A stretch of 64,000 nucleotides of DNA from Allobosea sp. WAO (GCF_001509835.1 NZ_JXTJ01000008.1:248001-312000), one strand, 5' to 3'. Counted from the stretch's first letter, positions 41,517-52,835 are shown. Translations and numbers: made by a program. Notes: generated from the sequence alone by a model not told the origin.

Positions 41517-42582
41517 GGGCGGCCTCCGGCACCACGGCGGCATCCTCGGGCGTCCAGGCGATCGAGACCGTGTCGCCTTCCTGGAAACGCGGGGCGCCAC
41601 GATGCGGCTCGGAGACCAGCACGCTTCCGACACTCGTCTGCACCGCGAACAGCCAGGAGCTGCCCTGGAATACCCGCGATTGCAGGCGGCCATCGACCGC
41701 GCCTGCTCCGGGCGCGCCGATCTGGACCTTTTCCGGCCGCAGCGCGATCAGCACGGCCTCGCCCACCGGCACGGGGCGATGCAGCCGCCCGCCGACCTCG
41801 GCCGGCAGGCCCTCGATGCGCAGGCGCGCGATCGACCCATCGACGGCGGTGACCTTGGCCGGCAATTGCGAGGAGCGCCCGACGAAGGCCGCGGCGAAGC
41901 GGCTCGCGGGCGCGTCGTAGAGCGTCAGCGGGTCGGCGAGCTGGACGATACGGCCGGCATCCATCACCGCGATCTTGTCGCAGGTCGCGAGCGCTTCGGC
42001 CTGGTCGTGCGTGACCATGATCGTGGTCGTGCCGACACGACGCTGGATCGCGCGGATCTCGACCTGCATCTCCTCGCGCAGCTTGGCGTCGAGATTGGAC
42101 AAGGGCTCGTCGAGCAGGAGCAGCGCCGGCTCGATGGCGAGCGCCCGCGCCAGGGCGACGCGCTGCTGCTGGCCGCCGGAGAGCTGGCGCGGATAGCGCT
42201 CGCTCATGGCCGAGAGGTGCACGAGGTCGAGGGCCTGGCGGATCGCCTGGTCCCGCTCGGCACGGCCCATCCCGCGCATTTCCAGCCCGAAGGAGATGTT
42301 CTCCGCCACGGTCATGTGTGGAAACAGCGCATAGCTCTGGAAGACGATGCCCATGCCGCGCCGGTTCGCCGGCACGCCCGCGAGGTCGCGGCCGTCGAGC
42401 AGGACGCGCCCGCCGCTCGGCTCCTCGAAGCCGGCGACGATATTGAGCGTCGTGGTCTTGCCGCAGCCGGAGGGGCCGAGCAGCCCGACGAACTCGCCCG
42501 GCTCGATCGCAAGGTCGATCCCCGCGAGCGCGGTGAAATTGGCGAAGCGCTTGGTCAGCGCCTCGAGTGCGATCTTGGCCAT
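41509..42582 (-). CDS. ABC transporter ATP-binding protein, PotA-like
   Basis: 357 residues. Walker A is LLGPSGCGKTTTLN (about 34-47), the Q-loop is FQSYALFPHMTVAEN, the signature is LSGGQQQRVALARAL, and Walker B is LLLLDEPLSNLDAKLREEM. A C-terminal TOBE regulatory domain follows (about 275-350). It powers the two permeases encoded downstream. Substrates of this subfamily are polyamines, phosphonates or opines; here the oxidase and opine dehydrogenase favour an amino-acid-derived ligand. Confidence 0.93.
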   Translation of the reverse strand: MAKIALEALTKRFANFTALAGIDLAIEPGEFVGLLGPSGCGKTTTLNIVAGFEEPSGGRVLLDGRDLAGVPANRRGMGIVFQSYALFPHMTVAENISFGLEMRGMGRAERDQAIRQALDLVHLSAMSERYPRQLSGGQQQRVALARALAIEPALLLLDEPLSNLDAKLREEMQVEIRAIQRRVGTTTIMVTHDQAEALATCDKIAVMDAGRIVQLADPLTLYDAPASRFAAAFVGRSSQLPAKVTAVDGSIARLRIEGLPAEVGGRLHRPVPVGEAVLIALRPEKVQIGAPGAGAVDGRLQSRVFQGSSWLFAVQTSVGSVLVSEPHRGAPRFQEGDTVSIAWTPEDAAVVPEAARD

Positions 42583-42645
42583 GGGCTTGAACAGGCTCGT
42601 TCGGGAGAGGGCAGGCCCGGGGGCAACCGGCCTGTCGGGATGGTC

Positions 42646-43695
42646 TTAGCGCTCGACTTCGCGGTTCCAGCGCTGCGTCCAGGCGGCGCGGTTCTGGTTG
42701 ACGACCGGCCAGTCGATCTTCGCGAGCTTGCCGACGGCCTCATCGCCGACGGCAAGGCCCTCCTTCTCCTCCTCGGTCAGCTCGGTCTTGCGGTTGACCG
42801 GGCCGTAGCCTGCCTTGGCGAAGACCTTCTGGATCTCGGGCGAGAGCATGTGCTGGATGAATTTCTGCGCCTGCGCCGGCACGTCGCTGTCGACCACCGG
42901 GCACATCGTCACCATCAGCGCTGCCGCCCCTTCCTTGGGCTCGACGGCCTGGAGCGGCAGCCCTTCCTTCTTCAGCGCGACGGCGCGCGAGCGCGCGACC
43001 ACCGTCATCGCGATCTCGCCACTCTGCAGGAGTTCCTCCAGCTTCGGGGCGGAGGGGGCGAAGGTCACGATGTTCGGGCGGATCTCATCCTTGAAGGCCT
43101 TGAAGCCTGGGTCGATGCTGGCCTCGCCGCCGCCCTTGGCGCGCGCGACCATGATCAGGCCGTGCAGGCCGGTCGTGCTCGCAGCACCCAGGAGAGCAAG
43201 CTGGCCCTTATAGGCGCTGTTGCCGAGATCGCCCCAGGAGGTCGGGACGGGCAGTCCCTTCTCCTTGAAGATCTTGGTGTTGTAGACCGGCGCGGTGACG
43301 CCGATGCCGAAGGCGATCGCCTGGTCGGCCAGCTTCGCGATCGGATAGATGTCGTCGAGCACCGGCGCCTTCTGGATCGGCGCGCAGAAGCCGAATTGCA
43401 CCGCCTGGTACATCGGCCCGTCATCGACGATCGCGACGTCGATCTCCTGCTTGCTGCGCTGAGCCTGCAACTTCGCCAGCGTCGCAGTCGACTGACCAGC
43501 GACGTACTCGATCTTGACGTTGTTGGCCTTCTCGAAGGGCGGAATCACGGAGTCCCGCATCAGGCGCTCGAACGAACCGCCATAGCCGGCGACATACATG
43601 GTGTCTTGCGCCAGGGCGCCGGGCGCCATCCAGCCCGTGGCCGAAAGCGCCAATCCGAGCGCGATCGAACAGATTCCGTGATGCGGAGACTTCAT
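42646..43695 (-). CDS. periplasmic substrate-binding protein, PotD-like (extracellular solute-binding family 1)
   Basis: 349 residues. The signal peptide (about 1-29, GLALSATGWMAPGALAQ) is followed by TMYVAGYGGSFERLMRDSVIPPFEK, the typical opening of spermidine/putrescine-like binding proteins, and IDVAIVDDGPMYQAVQFG. It is the first gene of the transporter operon and is divergent from the LysR regulator. The ligand is not known. Confidence 0.9.
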   Translation of the reverse strand: MKSPHHGICSIALGLALSATGWMAPGALAQDTMYVAGYGGSFERLMRDSVIPPFEKANNVKIEYVAGQSTATLAKLQAQRSKQEIDVAIVDDGPMYQAVQFGFCAPIQKAPVLDDIYPIAKLADQAIAFGIGVTAPVYNTKIFKEKGLPVPTSWGDLGNSAYKGQLALLGAASTTGLHGLIMVARAKGGGEASIDPGFKAFKDEIRPNIVTFAPSAPKLEELLQSGEIAMTVVARSRAVALKKEGLPLQAVEPKEGAAALMVTMCPVVDSDVPAQAQKFIQHMLSPEIQKVFAKAGYGPVNRKTELTEEEKEGLAVGDEAVGKLAKIDWPVVNQNRAAWTQRWNREVER

Positions 43696-43754
43696 GCCAG
43701 CAACCCCTCTTTCTTGTCCTGATTGCCATCAGGGTTTCGGTCGGAGGGGTATCT

Positions 43755-43764
43755 GTCAATTGAC
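43755..43764. promoter_or_regulatory. palindrome GTCAATTGAC in the opine-type divergon
   Basis: A perfect ten-base palindrome lies midway in the 189-base region between the divergent binding-protein and LysR genes. It is a candidate LysR or repressor operator; no footprint or second copy supports it. Confidence 0.35.
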
Positions 43765-43884
43765 GAAGTATGGATCGCTCGATCCGGATTTGATATGGGC
43801 GCAACAATTCGTTCGGCGAGCGTTGCCGTTGGCCGAGCGTCGTTTCGCAGGACTGTGAGGCTTTCGATCCCGGAGGGCTTTGAT

Positions 43885-44787
43885 TTGACGCAAATTGGCC
43901 ACAAGCACTGGGAGGCCTTCAACGCCGTGCTGCATGTCGGCAGCTTCACGCAGGCGGCGCGTCTCCTACGCACCTCGCAGCCATCAATCTCCAGGTTGCT
44001 GAAGGAACTGCAGGAACGCCTGGGCTTCGCCCTGTTCACGCGGGCGGATGGGCGCAGCTGGCCCACGGCGGAGGCACTGGCGCTGCACGAAGAGGTCGAG
44101 CGCAGCTTCGTCGGGCTGGAGCGGATCGCGGAGCGGGCTGCCCAGATCAAGGAGCAGCGCGTCGAGCAGCTCAGGATCGTCAGCATGCCGGCGCTCGCCC
44201 ATCAGTTTCTGCCGGCGGCGCTCGCTCGCTTCCTGAAGGAACACAGCGGCGTGGCAGCCGCCCTTCAGGTACAGCGCTCCGAAACGATCGCGTCCTGGGT
44301 CTCGACACGCCAGTTCGACATCGGCTTCGCGATGCTGCCGATGGAGAAGCCGGGCGTCGAGATCGAGCTGTTCGACCCTGCGATCGGAGTCTGTGTGATG
44401 CTACCCGATCATCCGCTCGCGGCGCACGACGTGATCACCCCGCAAGACCTGCATGGCTTGGCCTTCGTGGGAAAGGGGCGGGACAGCTTTGCCCATCTGC
44501 CGCTGCAGCGCGCTCTCGATGATGCCGGCTCCATGCCGGACATCCGCGTCGACACTCCCATTGCCGCAGTGGCCTGTGAGCTGGTCGCCAACGGCGTCGG
44601 CGTCACGATCACCGATCGCTTCACCGCCAGCGCCTTTACTTCGCGAGGCCTCATCTGGCGCCGTTTCGAGCCGGATGTGCCCTATAATTTCGGCGTGCTG
44701 TTTCCCTCCCACAGCAAACGAACCGAGCTTGTCGAGACATTCATGCACTTTCTACGAAGCGAGAGCCTGAATTGTGGGCACGCGTAG
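43885..44787 (+). CDS. LysR family transcriptional regulator
   Basis: 300 residues from a TTG at 43885, chosen because GGAGG stands seven bases before it and because the HTH then starts at the usual place (HKHWEAFNAVLHVGSFTQAARLL, about 6-28). An upstream extension to 43723 has no domain and covers the promoter. A LysR substrate domain follows (about 92-295). It is divergent from the transporter/oxidase/opine dehydrogenase operon and is the obvious candidate for its control, as in OccR/NocR opine systems. Confidence 0.87.
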   Translation: MTQIGHKHWEAFNAVLHVGSFTQAARLLRTSQPSISRLLKELQERLGFALFTRADGRSWPTAEALALHEEVERSFVGLERIAERAAQIKEQRVEQLRIVSMPALAHQFLPAALARFLKEHSGVAAALQVQRSETIASWVSTRQFDIGFAMLPMEKPGVEIELFDPAIGVCVMLPDHPLAAHDVITPQDLHGLAFVGKGRDSFAHLPLQRALDDAGSMPDIRVDTPIAAVACELVANGVGVTITDRFTASAFTSRGLIWRRFEPDVPYNFGVLFPSHSKRTELVETFMHFLRSESLNCGHA

Positions 44788-44813
44788 CGCCAAGACCGGG
44801 AGTTGGCGCGTCG

Positions 44814-44829
44814 CCAGGAAGCAGACATT
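44814..44829 (+). repeat. short dispersed intergenic motif, copy B
   Basis: CCAGGAAGCAGACATT, lying just after the LysR stop. It is related to the copies at 37568, 52836 and 57479. Confidence 0.35.
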
Positions 44830-44918
44830 GGTAGCTAGGTTGCGGGGACTTCGGGCGAGCTTCGGCAAGACGGACGAGCCGTCATGCTCCAGCAACCAGA
44901 AAGCTTGCTACTGAACGC

Positions 44919-44937
44919 AGCCCCGGTGGACGGGGCT
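44919..44937. terminator. possible terminator hairpin between convergent genes
   Basis: AGCCCCG (44919-44925) pairs with CGGGGCT (44931-44937) over a five-base loop, between the LysR gene and the convergent peptide-transporter ATPase. There is no T-run beyond two bases, so it is only a candidate. Confidence 0.35.
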
Positions 44938-45030
44938 TGAGGCCTGCAATGCGACGGCTACTGGCGCGATCAGAATACGTCGCCCAGCGGCGTCTCGGCC
45001 TGCGCCGATCTGCGCCCAATCGCCGACAGA

Positions 45031-46675
<1,645 letters not shown>

Positions 46676-46679
<4 letters not shown>

Positions 46680-47506
46680 CGGCTCTTCAGCCTCGGATTG
46701 AGGGCATCGTTGAGCCCCTGTCCGACCAGCGAGACGGCGAGCACGGTGACGAGGATGGCGATGCCGGGAATGGCCGAGACATACCACTGCACGCGTAGCA
46801 CGTCGCGGCCGGCGCCGATCAGATTGCCCCAGGACGCGACGTTCGGGTCGGAGAGCTTGAGGAAGGCGAGGGCGCTTTCGAGCAGGATCGCGATCGCCAT
46901 CACGACGCTGGCATAGACGATCACCGGCGGCAGCGCGTTCGGCAGGATCTCGCCGAAGATCAGCCTGATGTCCTTTAGGCCGAGCGTGCGCCCTGCCTGC
47001 ACAAACTCGCGGTTGCGCAGGGAGAGGAACTCCGCCCGCGTCAATCGGGCCGAGGCCGGCCAGGAGACGATGCCGATCGCGACCGTCACGGTGGTGATGG
47101 TCGAGCCGAAGACCGCGACCAGCACCAGCAGCAAAAGGAAGTTCGGCAGGGTCTGGAACGCCTCGGTGACGCGCATCAGCGCGGTATCCACCCAGCTGCC
47201 ATAATAGCCGGCGAACGCGCCGACAGTGATGCCGATCATGATCGAGATCACCGTCGCGACACCGCCGATCAAGAGCGAGATGCGTGCGCCGTGGAAGATC
47301 TGGGCGGCGATGTCGCGCCCGGAATTGTCGGTGCCGAGCAGGAAACGCGGATTGCTGAACGGCCAGATCAGCGGCCGCCCGGCGAGCGCCAGCGGATCGC
47401 GCGGATAGAGAATGTCGGCGCTCGCGGCCATGGCGAGGACGAGGATCAGCAGCACGAGGCCGATGACGGCGGGCGGGCTGCGGAAATAGAGCTTCACCAG
47501 GTCCAT
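46676..47506 (-). CDS. peptide/nickel-type ABC transporter permease, DppC-like
   Basis: 276 residues with the N-terminal helix (about 11-31), then NPRFLLGTDNSGRDIAAQIFHGARISLLIG, the typical DppC/OppC opening, and EAA-type motif GRTLGLKDIRLIFGEILPNALPP (about 170-192). Its stop overlaps the ATPase start by ATGA. It pairs with the DppB-like permease just upstream. Confidence 0.92.
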
Positions 47507-47509
47507 GGC

Positions 47510-48487
47510 TCAGCTCCCCGTCGTGATGCGCGGGTCGAGCCGGGCATAGAGCAGGTCGACGATGAAATTGATCGTGATCACCAGCAGCGCCGAGACGAAG
47601 ATGATGCCGAGCAGGGTGTTGAGGTCGCGCTGGATCACCGATTCATAGGCGAGCCGCCCGAGACCCGGCAGGGAGAACACGCTTTCGACCACGACCGATC
47701 CGCCGAGCATGGTGCCGGCCTGCAGGCCGATCAGCGTCACCATCGGCAAGAGCGCGTTGCGCAGCACATGGCGGACCACGACGCGCGTCTCGTCCATGCC
47801 CTTCGAGCGCGCCGTGCGGACGAAATCGAGGTTGAGCACTTCGAGCATCGAGCCGCGCATGATGCGCAGATAGATCGCCATGTAGAACAGGCCCAGCGTC
47901 AGCGTCGGCAGGACGAGGTGGAGCGCGATGTCGAGCGTCCGCCGCAGGCCCGTGTAGCTGACGGTGATGTCCTCGAAGCCGCCGGCCGGCAGCCATTGCA
48001 GATAGATCGAGAAGACGACGATCGCCATCAGGCCGAACCAGAAGGTCGGCATCGCATAGAACAACAGGCCGAGGGTAGAGATCAGCGTATCCGGCCACTT
48101 GTTGACGCCGCGTGCCGCGACAACGCCCAGGATCAGCCCGAAGAAGAAGGCGAAGGAGAGCGAGGCGGTCATCAGCAGGATGGTCGCCGGCAACCGCTCG
48201 GCGATCACCGTCGCCACCGGCTTGCCGTAGATCGCGGAGAAGCCGAGATCGAGCCGAACCAGCCGCCAGAGATAGTTGCCGAGCTGGGCCCAGACCGAGA
48301 GGTCGAGCCCGTAGAATTCGCGCAGTTGCTTGGCGGTGGCGGCGTCGCCTCCGCCCATCTGCGCCATCATCGCGTCGACCGTGTCGCCGGGCGCGAGCTG
48401 CAGCAGCAGGAAGACCCCGATCAGGATCAGGATCAGGGTCGGGATCGAGGCGGCGAGACGCCGCCCCGCGAGAGTCAGGACACGCAT
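47510..48487 (-). CDS. peptide/nickel-type ABC transporter permease, DppB-like
   Basis: 325 residues. Opening MRVLTLAGRRLAASIPTLILILIGVFLLLQLAPGD is typical of DppB/OppB. The EAA region is RTARSKGMDETRVVVRHVLRNALLP (about 224-248), followed by GGSVVVESVFSLPGLGRLAYESV. It forms the inner-membrane channel with the DppC-like protein; three bases separate the two genes. Confidence 0.92.
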   Translation of the reverse strand: MRVLTLAGRRLAASIPTLILILIGVFLLLQLAPGDTVDAMMAQMGGGDAATAKQLREFYGLDLSVWAQLGNYLWRLVRLDLGFSAIYGKPVATVIAERLPATILLMTASLSFAFFFGLILGVVAARGVNKWPDTLISTLGLLFYAMPTFWFGLMAIVVFSIYLQWLPAGGFEDITVSYTGLRRTLDIALHLVLPTLTLGLFYMAIYLRIMRGSMLEVLNLDFVRTARSKGMDETRVVVRHVLRNALLPMVTLIGLQAGTMLGGSVVVESVFSLPGLGRLAYESVIQRDLNTLLGIIFVSALLVITINFIVDLLYARLDPRITTGS

Positions 48488-48527
48488 GGGTACTGGCCGG
48501 ATCCGGCTGCAGGGTTGAGCGAAGCGG

Positions 48528-50132
48528 TCACTCCGCCAACCACAGATCGTGCCATGAGGAGGAGCCCCAGCGCGGCGTGTTGGAGTGATTGCGGGCCTTG
48601 GCGCTGATCGCGGTCAGGAAGATCTGCTCGATCGGCGTCCAGATCGGCAGCTCGGTGTTGGCACGCCGTACGAAGTCGCCATACAGCGCCTTGCGCTTGG
48701 CCACATCGACCTCGGTCGCGGCATCGTCGATGATCTTGTCGATGGTCGGGTCTGTCCAGTCCCACTGGTTGGTCCAGGGCGCACCCTTGGGCTGGCCGGA
48801 GCGGTACCACACCGTGGTCGAGACGGCCGGGTCGTTGCGGTACTGGTGCCAGCCCGTGGCGAGATCGAAGGCGTGGTCGTCATAGACCTGCTTCAGATAG
48901 CCGCCGCCATCGGTGCGGACGATCTCGATCTTGATGCCGACATCGGCGAGCGACTGCTGGATGAAGGTGGAAAAGAGCGAGATGTCCTCGCCCCAGGGCG
49001 CCGGCAGCAGCCGCAGCGAGAAGCGCGTCCCGCCGGCGCCTGGCTTGAAGCCGGCCTCGTCGAGCAGCTTGGCCGCCAGCTTCTTGTCGAACGGGTACTG
49101 CGGGCCGTTGTCGGCCGGATAGAAATCGGTCGAGACAGAAGGGACCGGCCCGGTGCCGCGCTTGGCGAAATCGCCGAGGAAGTTCTCGATGAAGAACGGA
49201 ATGTCGAGCGCATGCGCGATGGCGCGCCGAACGCGAATGTCGGCGAGTTCCTTGCGGCGGAAATTGAACTCGATCGTGTTGGTGCGGGCGTTGCCCTCAT
49301 TGCCCTTGGTCGAGACGATGAAGCGCGGATCCTTGCCGAGGCGGGCCGAGTCCGAGATCGTCAGGCCCGAGAACGGGCTGTAATGGATCTGCCCTGCTTC
49401 CATCTGAGCGGCCGCCGCGGCGCGGTCGGTGACGACGCGCCAGACGATCCGGTCGAGATAGGGCGCATTGGCGCGCCAGTAGTTAGGGTTGCGCTCGGCG
49501 ATGACATGCTGGCCGCGCTCATACTGCACGAATTTGAACGGGCCAGTGCCGACTGGCGCAAGGTTGACCGGGTTCTGGCGGATGTCGCCCTTGCCCTCGT
49601 AGAGATGGCGCGGCGAGACATAGCCGAGGTCGGGCAGCGCGCGCAGCAAGAGGTTGAGCGGCATCGGGCGTTCATAGCGGAACACCGCCGTCAGCGGGTC
49701 GGGTGTATCGACCGCGGTGAGGAAGAGCTGCAGCGTCGTGCCGTAGTTCAGGATCTTCTTCCACATCTCCATCGCCGTGAACTGCACGTCGGCGGAGGTG
49801 AAGGGCTTGCCGTCATGCCAGGTCACGCCGGGGCGGAGCTTGAAGGTGATGGTCTTGCCGTCGGGCGCGGCTTCCCAGCTCTCGGCGAGCACGCCGACGG
49901 GTTGGCCCTTGGCGTCGAGGTCGACCAGTTGCTCCTGGATCTTGCCGCCGATGATGTAGACGCCGGTCGAGGCCTGGAGGCTCGGGTTGAGCTGACGCTG
50001 CTCGGCGCCGTAATGGACGGTGAAGACACCGCCCTTGCGTGGCGTTTCCTGGCCGAAGGAGCGCATCGGGAACAGCACGCTGGAGGCGATGGCGGCGCTG
50101 GTCATCAACGCGGCGCGGCGGGTCATATCCAT
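48528..50132 (-). CDS. peptide-type ABC transporter substrate-binding protein (family 5, DppA-like)
   Basis: 534 residues from the ATG at 50132. The signal peptide (about 1-29, MTRRAALMTSAAIASSVLFPMRSFG) has a twin-Arg. Family 5 motifs are GKTITFKLRPGVTWHDGKPFTSADVQF (about 88-114) and an extended two-lobe fold with VRRAIAHALDIPFFIENFL. It is the first gene of the transporter operon. The ligand could be a peptide, opine or other small amine; the VOC and amine-oxidase genes nearby do not decide this. Confidence 0.92.
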   Translation of the reverse strand: MDMTRRAALMTSAAIASSVLFPMRSFGQETPRKGGVFTVHYGAEQRQLNPSLQASTGVYIIGGKIQEQLVDLDAKGQPVGVLAESWEAAPDGKTITFKLRPGVTWHDGKPFTSADVQFTAMEMWKKILNYGTTLQLFLTAVDTPDPLTAVFRYERPMPLNLLLRALPDLGYVSPRHLYEGKGDIRQNPVNLAPVGTGPFKFVQYERGQHVIAERNPNYWRANAPYLDRIVWRVVTDRAAAAAQMEAGQIHYSPFSGLTISDSARLGKDPRFIVSTKGNEGNARTNTIEFNFRRKELADIRVRRAIAHALDIPFFIENFLGDFAKRGTGPVPSVSTDFYPADNGPQYPFDKKLAAKLLDEAGFKPGAGGTRFSLRLLPAPWGEDISLFSTFIQQSLADVGIKIEIVRTDGGGYLKQVYDDHAFDLATGWHQYRNDPAVSTTVWYRSGQPKGAPWTNQWDWTDPTIDKIIDDAATEVDVAKRKALYGDFVRRANTELPIWTPIEQIFLTAISAKARNHSNTPRWGSSSWHDLWLAE

Positions 50133-50230
50133 GGATTGTCTCCTTGGGCCGGCGTGCAGGCTCGGCACGATGCGGGCGTCACAAGGCCTCGTCAATGCGG
50201 CGAGGCCGTTCTGGAACAGGGGAAGCCGCG

Positions 50231-51082
50231 CTATTGCGGCAGGAAGCTCACGATCACGCCATTGGCGGAGGCGGCCGGGACGCTGAGCGCTGCGCCATGG
50301 CGGACACCGACTGAGCCGAGCGCCTTGGCTGCCTGATCGAGATCCTCGCTCGCCAGCACGATCGCCACCGCGCCGGCCGGTCCCGCACCGTCCCGCACTG
50401 CGTCCGGATAGCGCCGCGCGAGGCCGGCGGCGTCGTAGAACAGGAAATCGGCGCGCTTGCCGCCGGAGGGCACCAGCCAGCCATCGTCCTGCTGCTTCAC
50501 CGGCTCGTCGATCAGCCGGCTCAGATGCTCGGCGGCGGCCTTCGGATCGGCGGCGAGCACCTCGACGCGGATGATCCGGCTCGCGCCATTGGCGTGGCTC
50601 TGCAGCTCGGGGATCCAGACCGTTTCGCGGGTCAGGTGCTGGCAGGCGAAAATGCGCAGGCTGCCGGGGTTCTCGTCGAGCGGCCAGCGGAAGACGTTGA
50701 ACCTTGCTTCGCCCTTGCCGCCATTCGGCAGGTCGACCGGCCGGCCGAAATGCACCGGGCCGAGCGGTTCAAGGCCGCGGCTCTTGAGTTCGGCGGCGCC
50801 GGCGGCGGCATCATCGGTGGTGAAGGCAGCGCGCTCGATGCCCTCGCGCTCCCTGAGGAAATCGCGGGTCGGCTTGTTGTGCTCGGTCTCGGCGAGGATG
50901 CCGAGCAGCTCGACATAGTCGTCCCCGAACATGATCGTGTAATTGCCGCTGCCGAGGATCGGCGAATGCGTGCCACGCGGCGAGACGGTGAAGCCGAGGC
51001 TCTGCCACTGCCGGGCCGAGGCGTCGAGATCGCGAACCGTCACCACGACGTGGTCGAGACCGAGAATGTGCTTGAGCGGCAT
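50231..51082 (-). CDS. VOC family protein (Glyoxalase_3-type)
   Basis: 283 residues. The first VOC half begins LKHILGLDHVVVTVRDLDASARQWQSLGFTVSPRGTH, with a candidate metal His in LDHVVV. The second half is weaker (about 165-280, ANGASRIIRVEVLAADP). The Glyoxalase_3-like group is often listed as glyoxalase or ring-cleaving dioxygenase-like, but the reaction is unknown. It precedes the peptide transporter genes on the same strand, and may be co-transcribed with them. Confidence 0.82.
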   Translation of the reverse strand: MPLKHILGLDHVVVTVRDLDASARQWQSLGFTVSPRGTHSPILGSGNYTIMFGDDYVELLGILAETEHNKPTRDFLREREGIERAAFTTDDAAAGAAELKSRGLEPLGPVHFGRPVDLPNGGKGEARFNVFRWPLDENPGSLRIFACQHLTRETVWIPELQSHANGASRIIRVEVLAADPKAAAEHLSRLIDEPVKQQDDGWLVPSGGKRADFLFYDAAGLARRYPDAVRDGAGPAGAVAIVLASEDLDQAAKALGSVGVRHGAALSVPAASANGVIVSFLPQ

Positions 51083-51410
51083 GACGCCCCCTTGTGACCA
51101 GAGCCCAGTGGAACGGAGAGTTCATCCGAACGGAAGTTGGGGCGCAACCGCTCCGGGATGACGATTCAAGCAGCCCCCGCTGCGCGCCAGACATAGCGCC
51201 GGGAGAATAGTATTTTCAAGAAGGCGAGAGAACTTGCCAAAATTTAGTAGAATCTGTTCGTCTTGGCCAAGAAAAATAGAAATTTGTTCTTCGCCGGAGG
51301 AGGGGCTCGGAAGGACCTACTTGCGGGCTAGAGGCCAGGGCGGCAAGGATACCGGCATGCCCGCGATGCGGGACGTCCCTCGTTCTGTTTCCAGCCGAAA
51401 GACGCCGCTG
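51083..51410. other. AT-rich divergent promoter region between the VOC and amine-oxidase genes
   Basis: No gene is supported. The stretch 51205-51290 is strikingly A/T-rich for this genome (for example AGTATTTTC, CCAAAATTTAGTAGAATC, AAAAATAGAAATTTG). It holds the perfect 12-base palindrome TCTTGGCCAAGA at 51261-51272. This is the likely promoter and operator region for both directions. Confidence 0.5.
51261..51272. promoter_or_regulatory. palindrome TCTTGGCCAAGA, candidate operator
   Basis: A perfect 12-base inverted repeat within the A/T-rich divergent promoter. No regulator gene is adjacent, so the binding protein is unknown. Confidence 0.35.
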
Positions 51411-52739
51411 ATGACCGCCTCTTCCTCCGTCGCCTGGCCGCCTTCACTCTGGGCCGCGACGGCCCAGCCCGGCCCCGTGCTCGGGACGCTCGAAGGCTCG
51501 GCCGAGAGCGATGTCGTGGTGATCGGAGCCGGCTTCACCGGCCTGTCGACCGCGATCCATCTGCGCGAGAGCGGGGTCGGCGTCACCATCCTGGAGGCAG
51601 CGGAGCCGGGCTGGGGTGCGTCCGGACGCAATAACGGCCAGGTCATCCCGACCCTGGCCGGCCACGACCCCTCTGCCATGACCGCCCGGCACGGCGAAGC
51701 CGGCGAGCGCTTCAACGGGGTGCTGCGCGACAGCGCGCAATACCTCTTCGACCTCGTGCGCAAATACGAGATCCCGGCCGAAGCCGAGCAGGCCGGCTGG
51801 GTCCAGCCGGTGCATTCGCCTGGCCGTTTCAAGCTTGCCGAGAAGCGCGCTCGGGAATGGTCGGCGATCGGCGCGCCGGTCGAACTGCTCGATCGCGCGG
51901 CTGCAGCTGAAATGCTCGGCTCGGAGGCCTGGTTCGGCGGCCTCTGGAATCGCACCGGCGGCCATATCAACCCGCTCGCCTTGACCCGGGGCCTCGCCGA
52001 GGTCGCGCTCAGGCTCGGTACGACCATCCATGCGCGCTCGCCGGCGGTGAGCATGACGCATCAGAATGGCCGCTGGGTGGTGAAGACGGCGAAGGGCTCG
52101 GTGACGGCACGCGCGCTCGTGTTGGCGACCAACGCCTATACCGGCGAGTTCGAGCCCGGGCTCGCCCCGGAGATCGCCAATGAGGTCATCCCGGTCTTGT
52201 CCTGGCAGATGGCGACCAAGCCGGTCAGCGACAACATCGCCAAGACCGTGATCCCCGGCCGGCAGGCGATGTCGGACACACACCGCGAGCTCTATTTCGC
52301 CCGCTGGGATGCCCGCAACCGTCTGGTCACCGGCGGCGCCGCGATCCTGCCCGGAGCGGGCGGCGCCAATCTGCGCCCGACCGTCGCGGCGCGGCTGAAG
52401 CGGCTCTGGCCGCAACTCGGCGAGGTCGAGTTCGACTATGTCTGGTCCGGGTATGTCGGGATGACCCCCGACAACCTGCTGCAACCGCAGGTTCCAGGCT
52501 ATCCGCGCATCCACCAGCTCGGGCCGAACGGTTTTTGCTGGGTCGGCTGCAATGGCCGCGCCGTCGCGCTGTCGATCTCGCTCGGCCGCGAGCTGGCGAA
52601 GGCGACCCAAGGGACGGCGCTGGAGACTCTCGGTCTGCCGCTCTCGACACCGAAGCCGCAGCCCTTCCAGGGTCTGATCCGCCGGATCGCACCGCTGGCC
52701 CTGCCGCTCTACCGCAGACTGGATGCGCAGGAGGTCTAG
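51411..52739 (+). CDS. FAD-dependent oxidoreductase (PuuB/amine-oxidase-like DAO family)
   Basis: 442 residues from the ATG at 51411. The N-terminus has LWAATAQPGPVLGTLEGSAESDVVVIGAGFTGLSTAIHL with GxGxxG, and then GWGASGRNNGQVIPTLAG. The GASGRNGG-like segment is the mark of gamma-glutamylputrescine oxidoreductase and related enzymes. The C-terminal flavin motif is GFCWVGCNGRAVALSISLGRELA. The frame continues upstream to 51234 through the promoter region, which I discard. It likely oxidises a secondary amine or amino acid; with the neighbouring transporter this may form an uptake-oxidation unit. Confidence 0.87.
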   Translation: MTASSSVAWPPSLWAATAQPGPVLGTLEGSAESDVVVIGAGFTGLSTAIHLRESGVGVTILEAAEPGWGASGRNNGQVIPTLAGHDPSAMTARHGEAGERFNGVLRDSAQYLFDLVRKYEIPAEAEQAGWVQPVHSPGRFKLAEKRAREWSAIGAPVELLDRAAAAEMLGSEAWFGGLWNRTGGHINPLALTRGLAEVALRLGTTIHARSPAVSMTHQNGRWVVKTAKGSVTARALVLATNAYTGEFEPGLAPEIANEVIPVLSWQMATKPVSDNIAKTVIPGRQAMSDTHRELYFARWDARNRLVTGGAAILPGAGGANLRPTVAARLKRLWPQLGEVEFDYVWSGYVGMTPDNLLQPQVPGYPRIHQLGPNGFCWVGCNGRAVALSISLGRELAKATQGTALETLGLPLSTPKPQPFQGLIRRIAPLALPLYRRLDAQEV

Positions 52740-52835
52740 GATTTTCGCGTTGCCTCGGGGCAAATACCCAGCGCTTCAGGAGTTCTGTCTCACTCACCGC
52801 CAGCGTTGCGCCGGTTGCTGACATTGGGGCACCGC

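Noticed and set aside
41503..43722. 739-residue open frame antisense to the ABC transporter genes
   Set aside because: It lies opposite an ATPase and a binding protein with intact motifs, is Asp/Arg/Leu-rich and has no recognisable domain.
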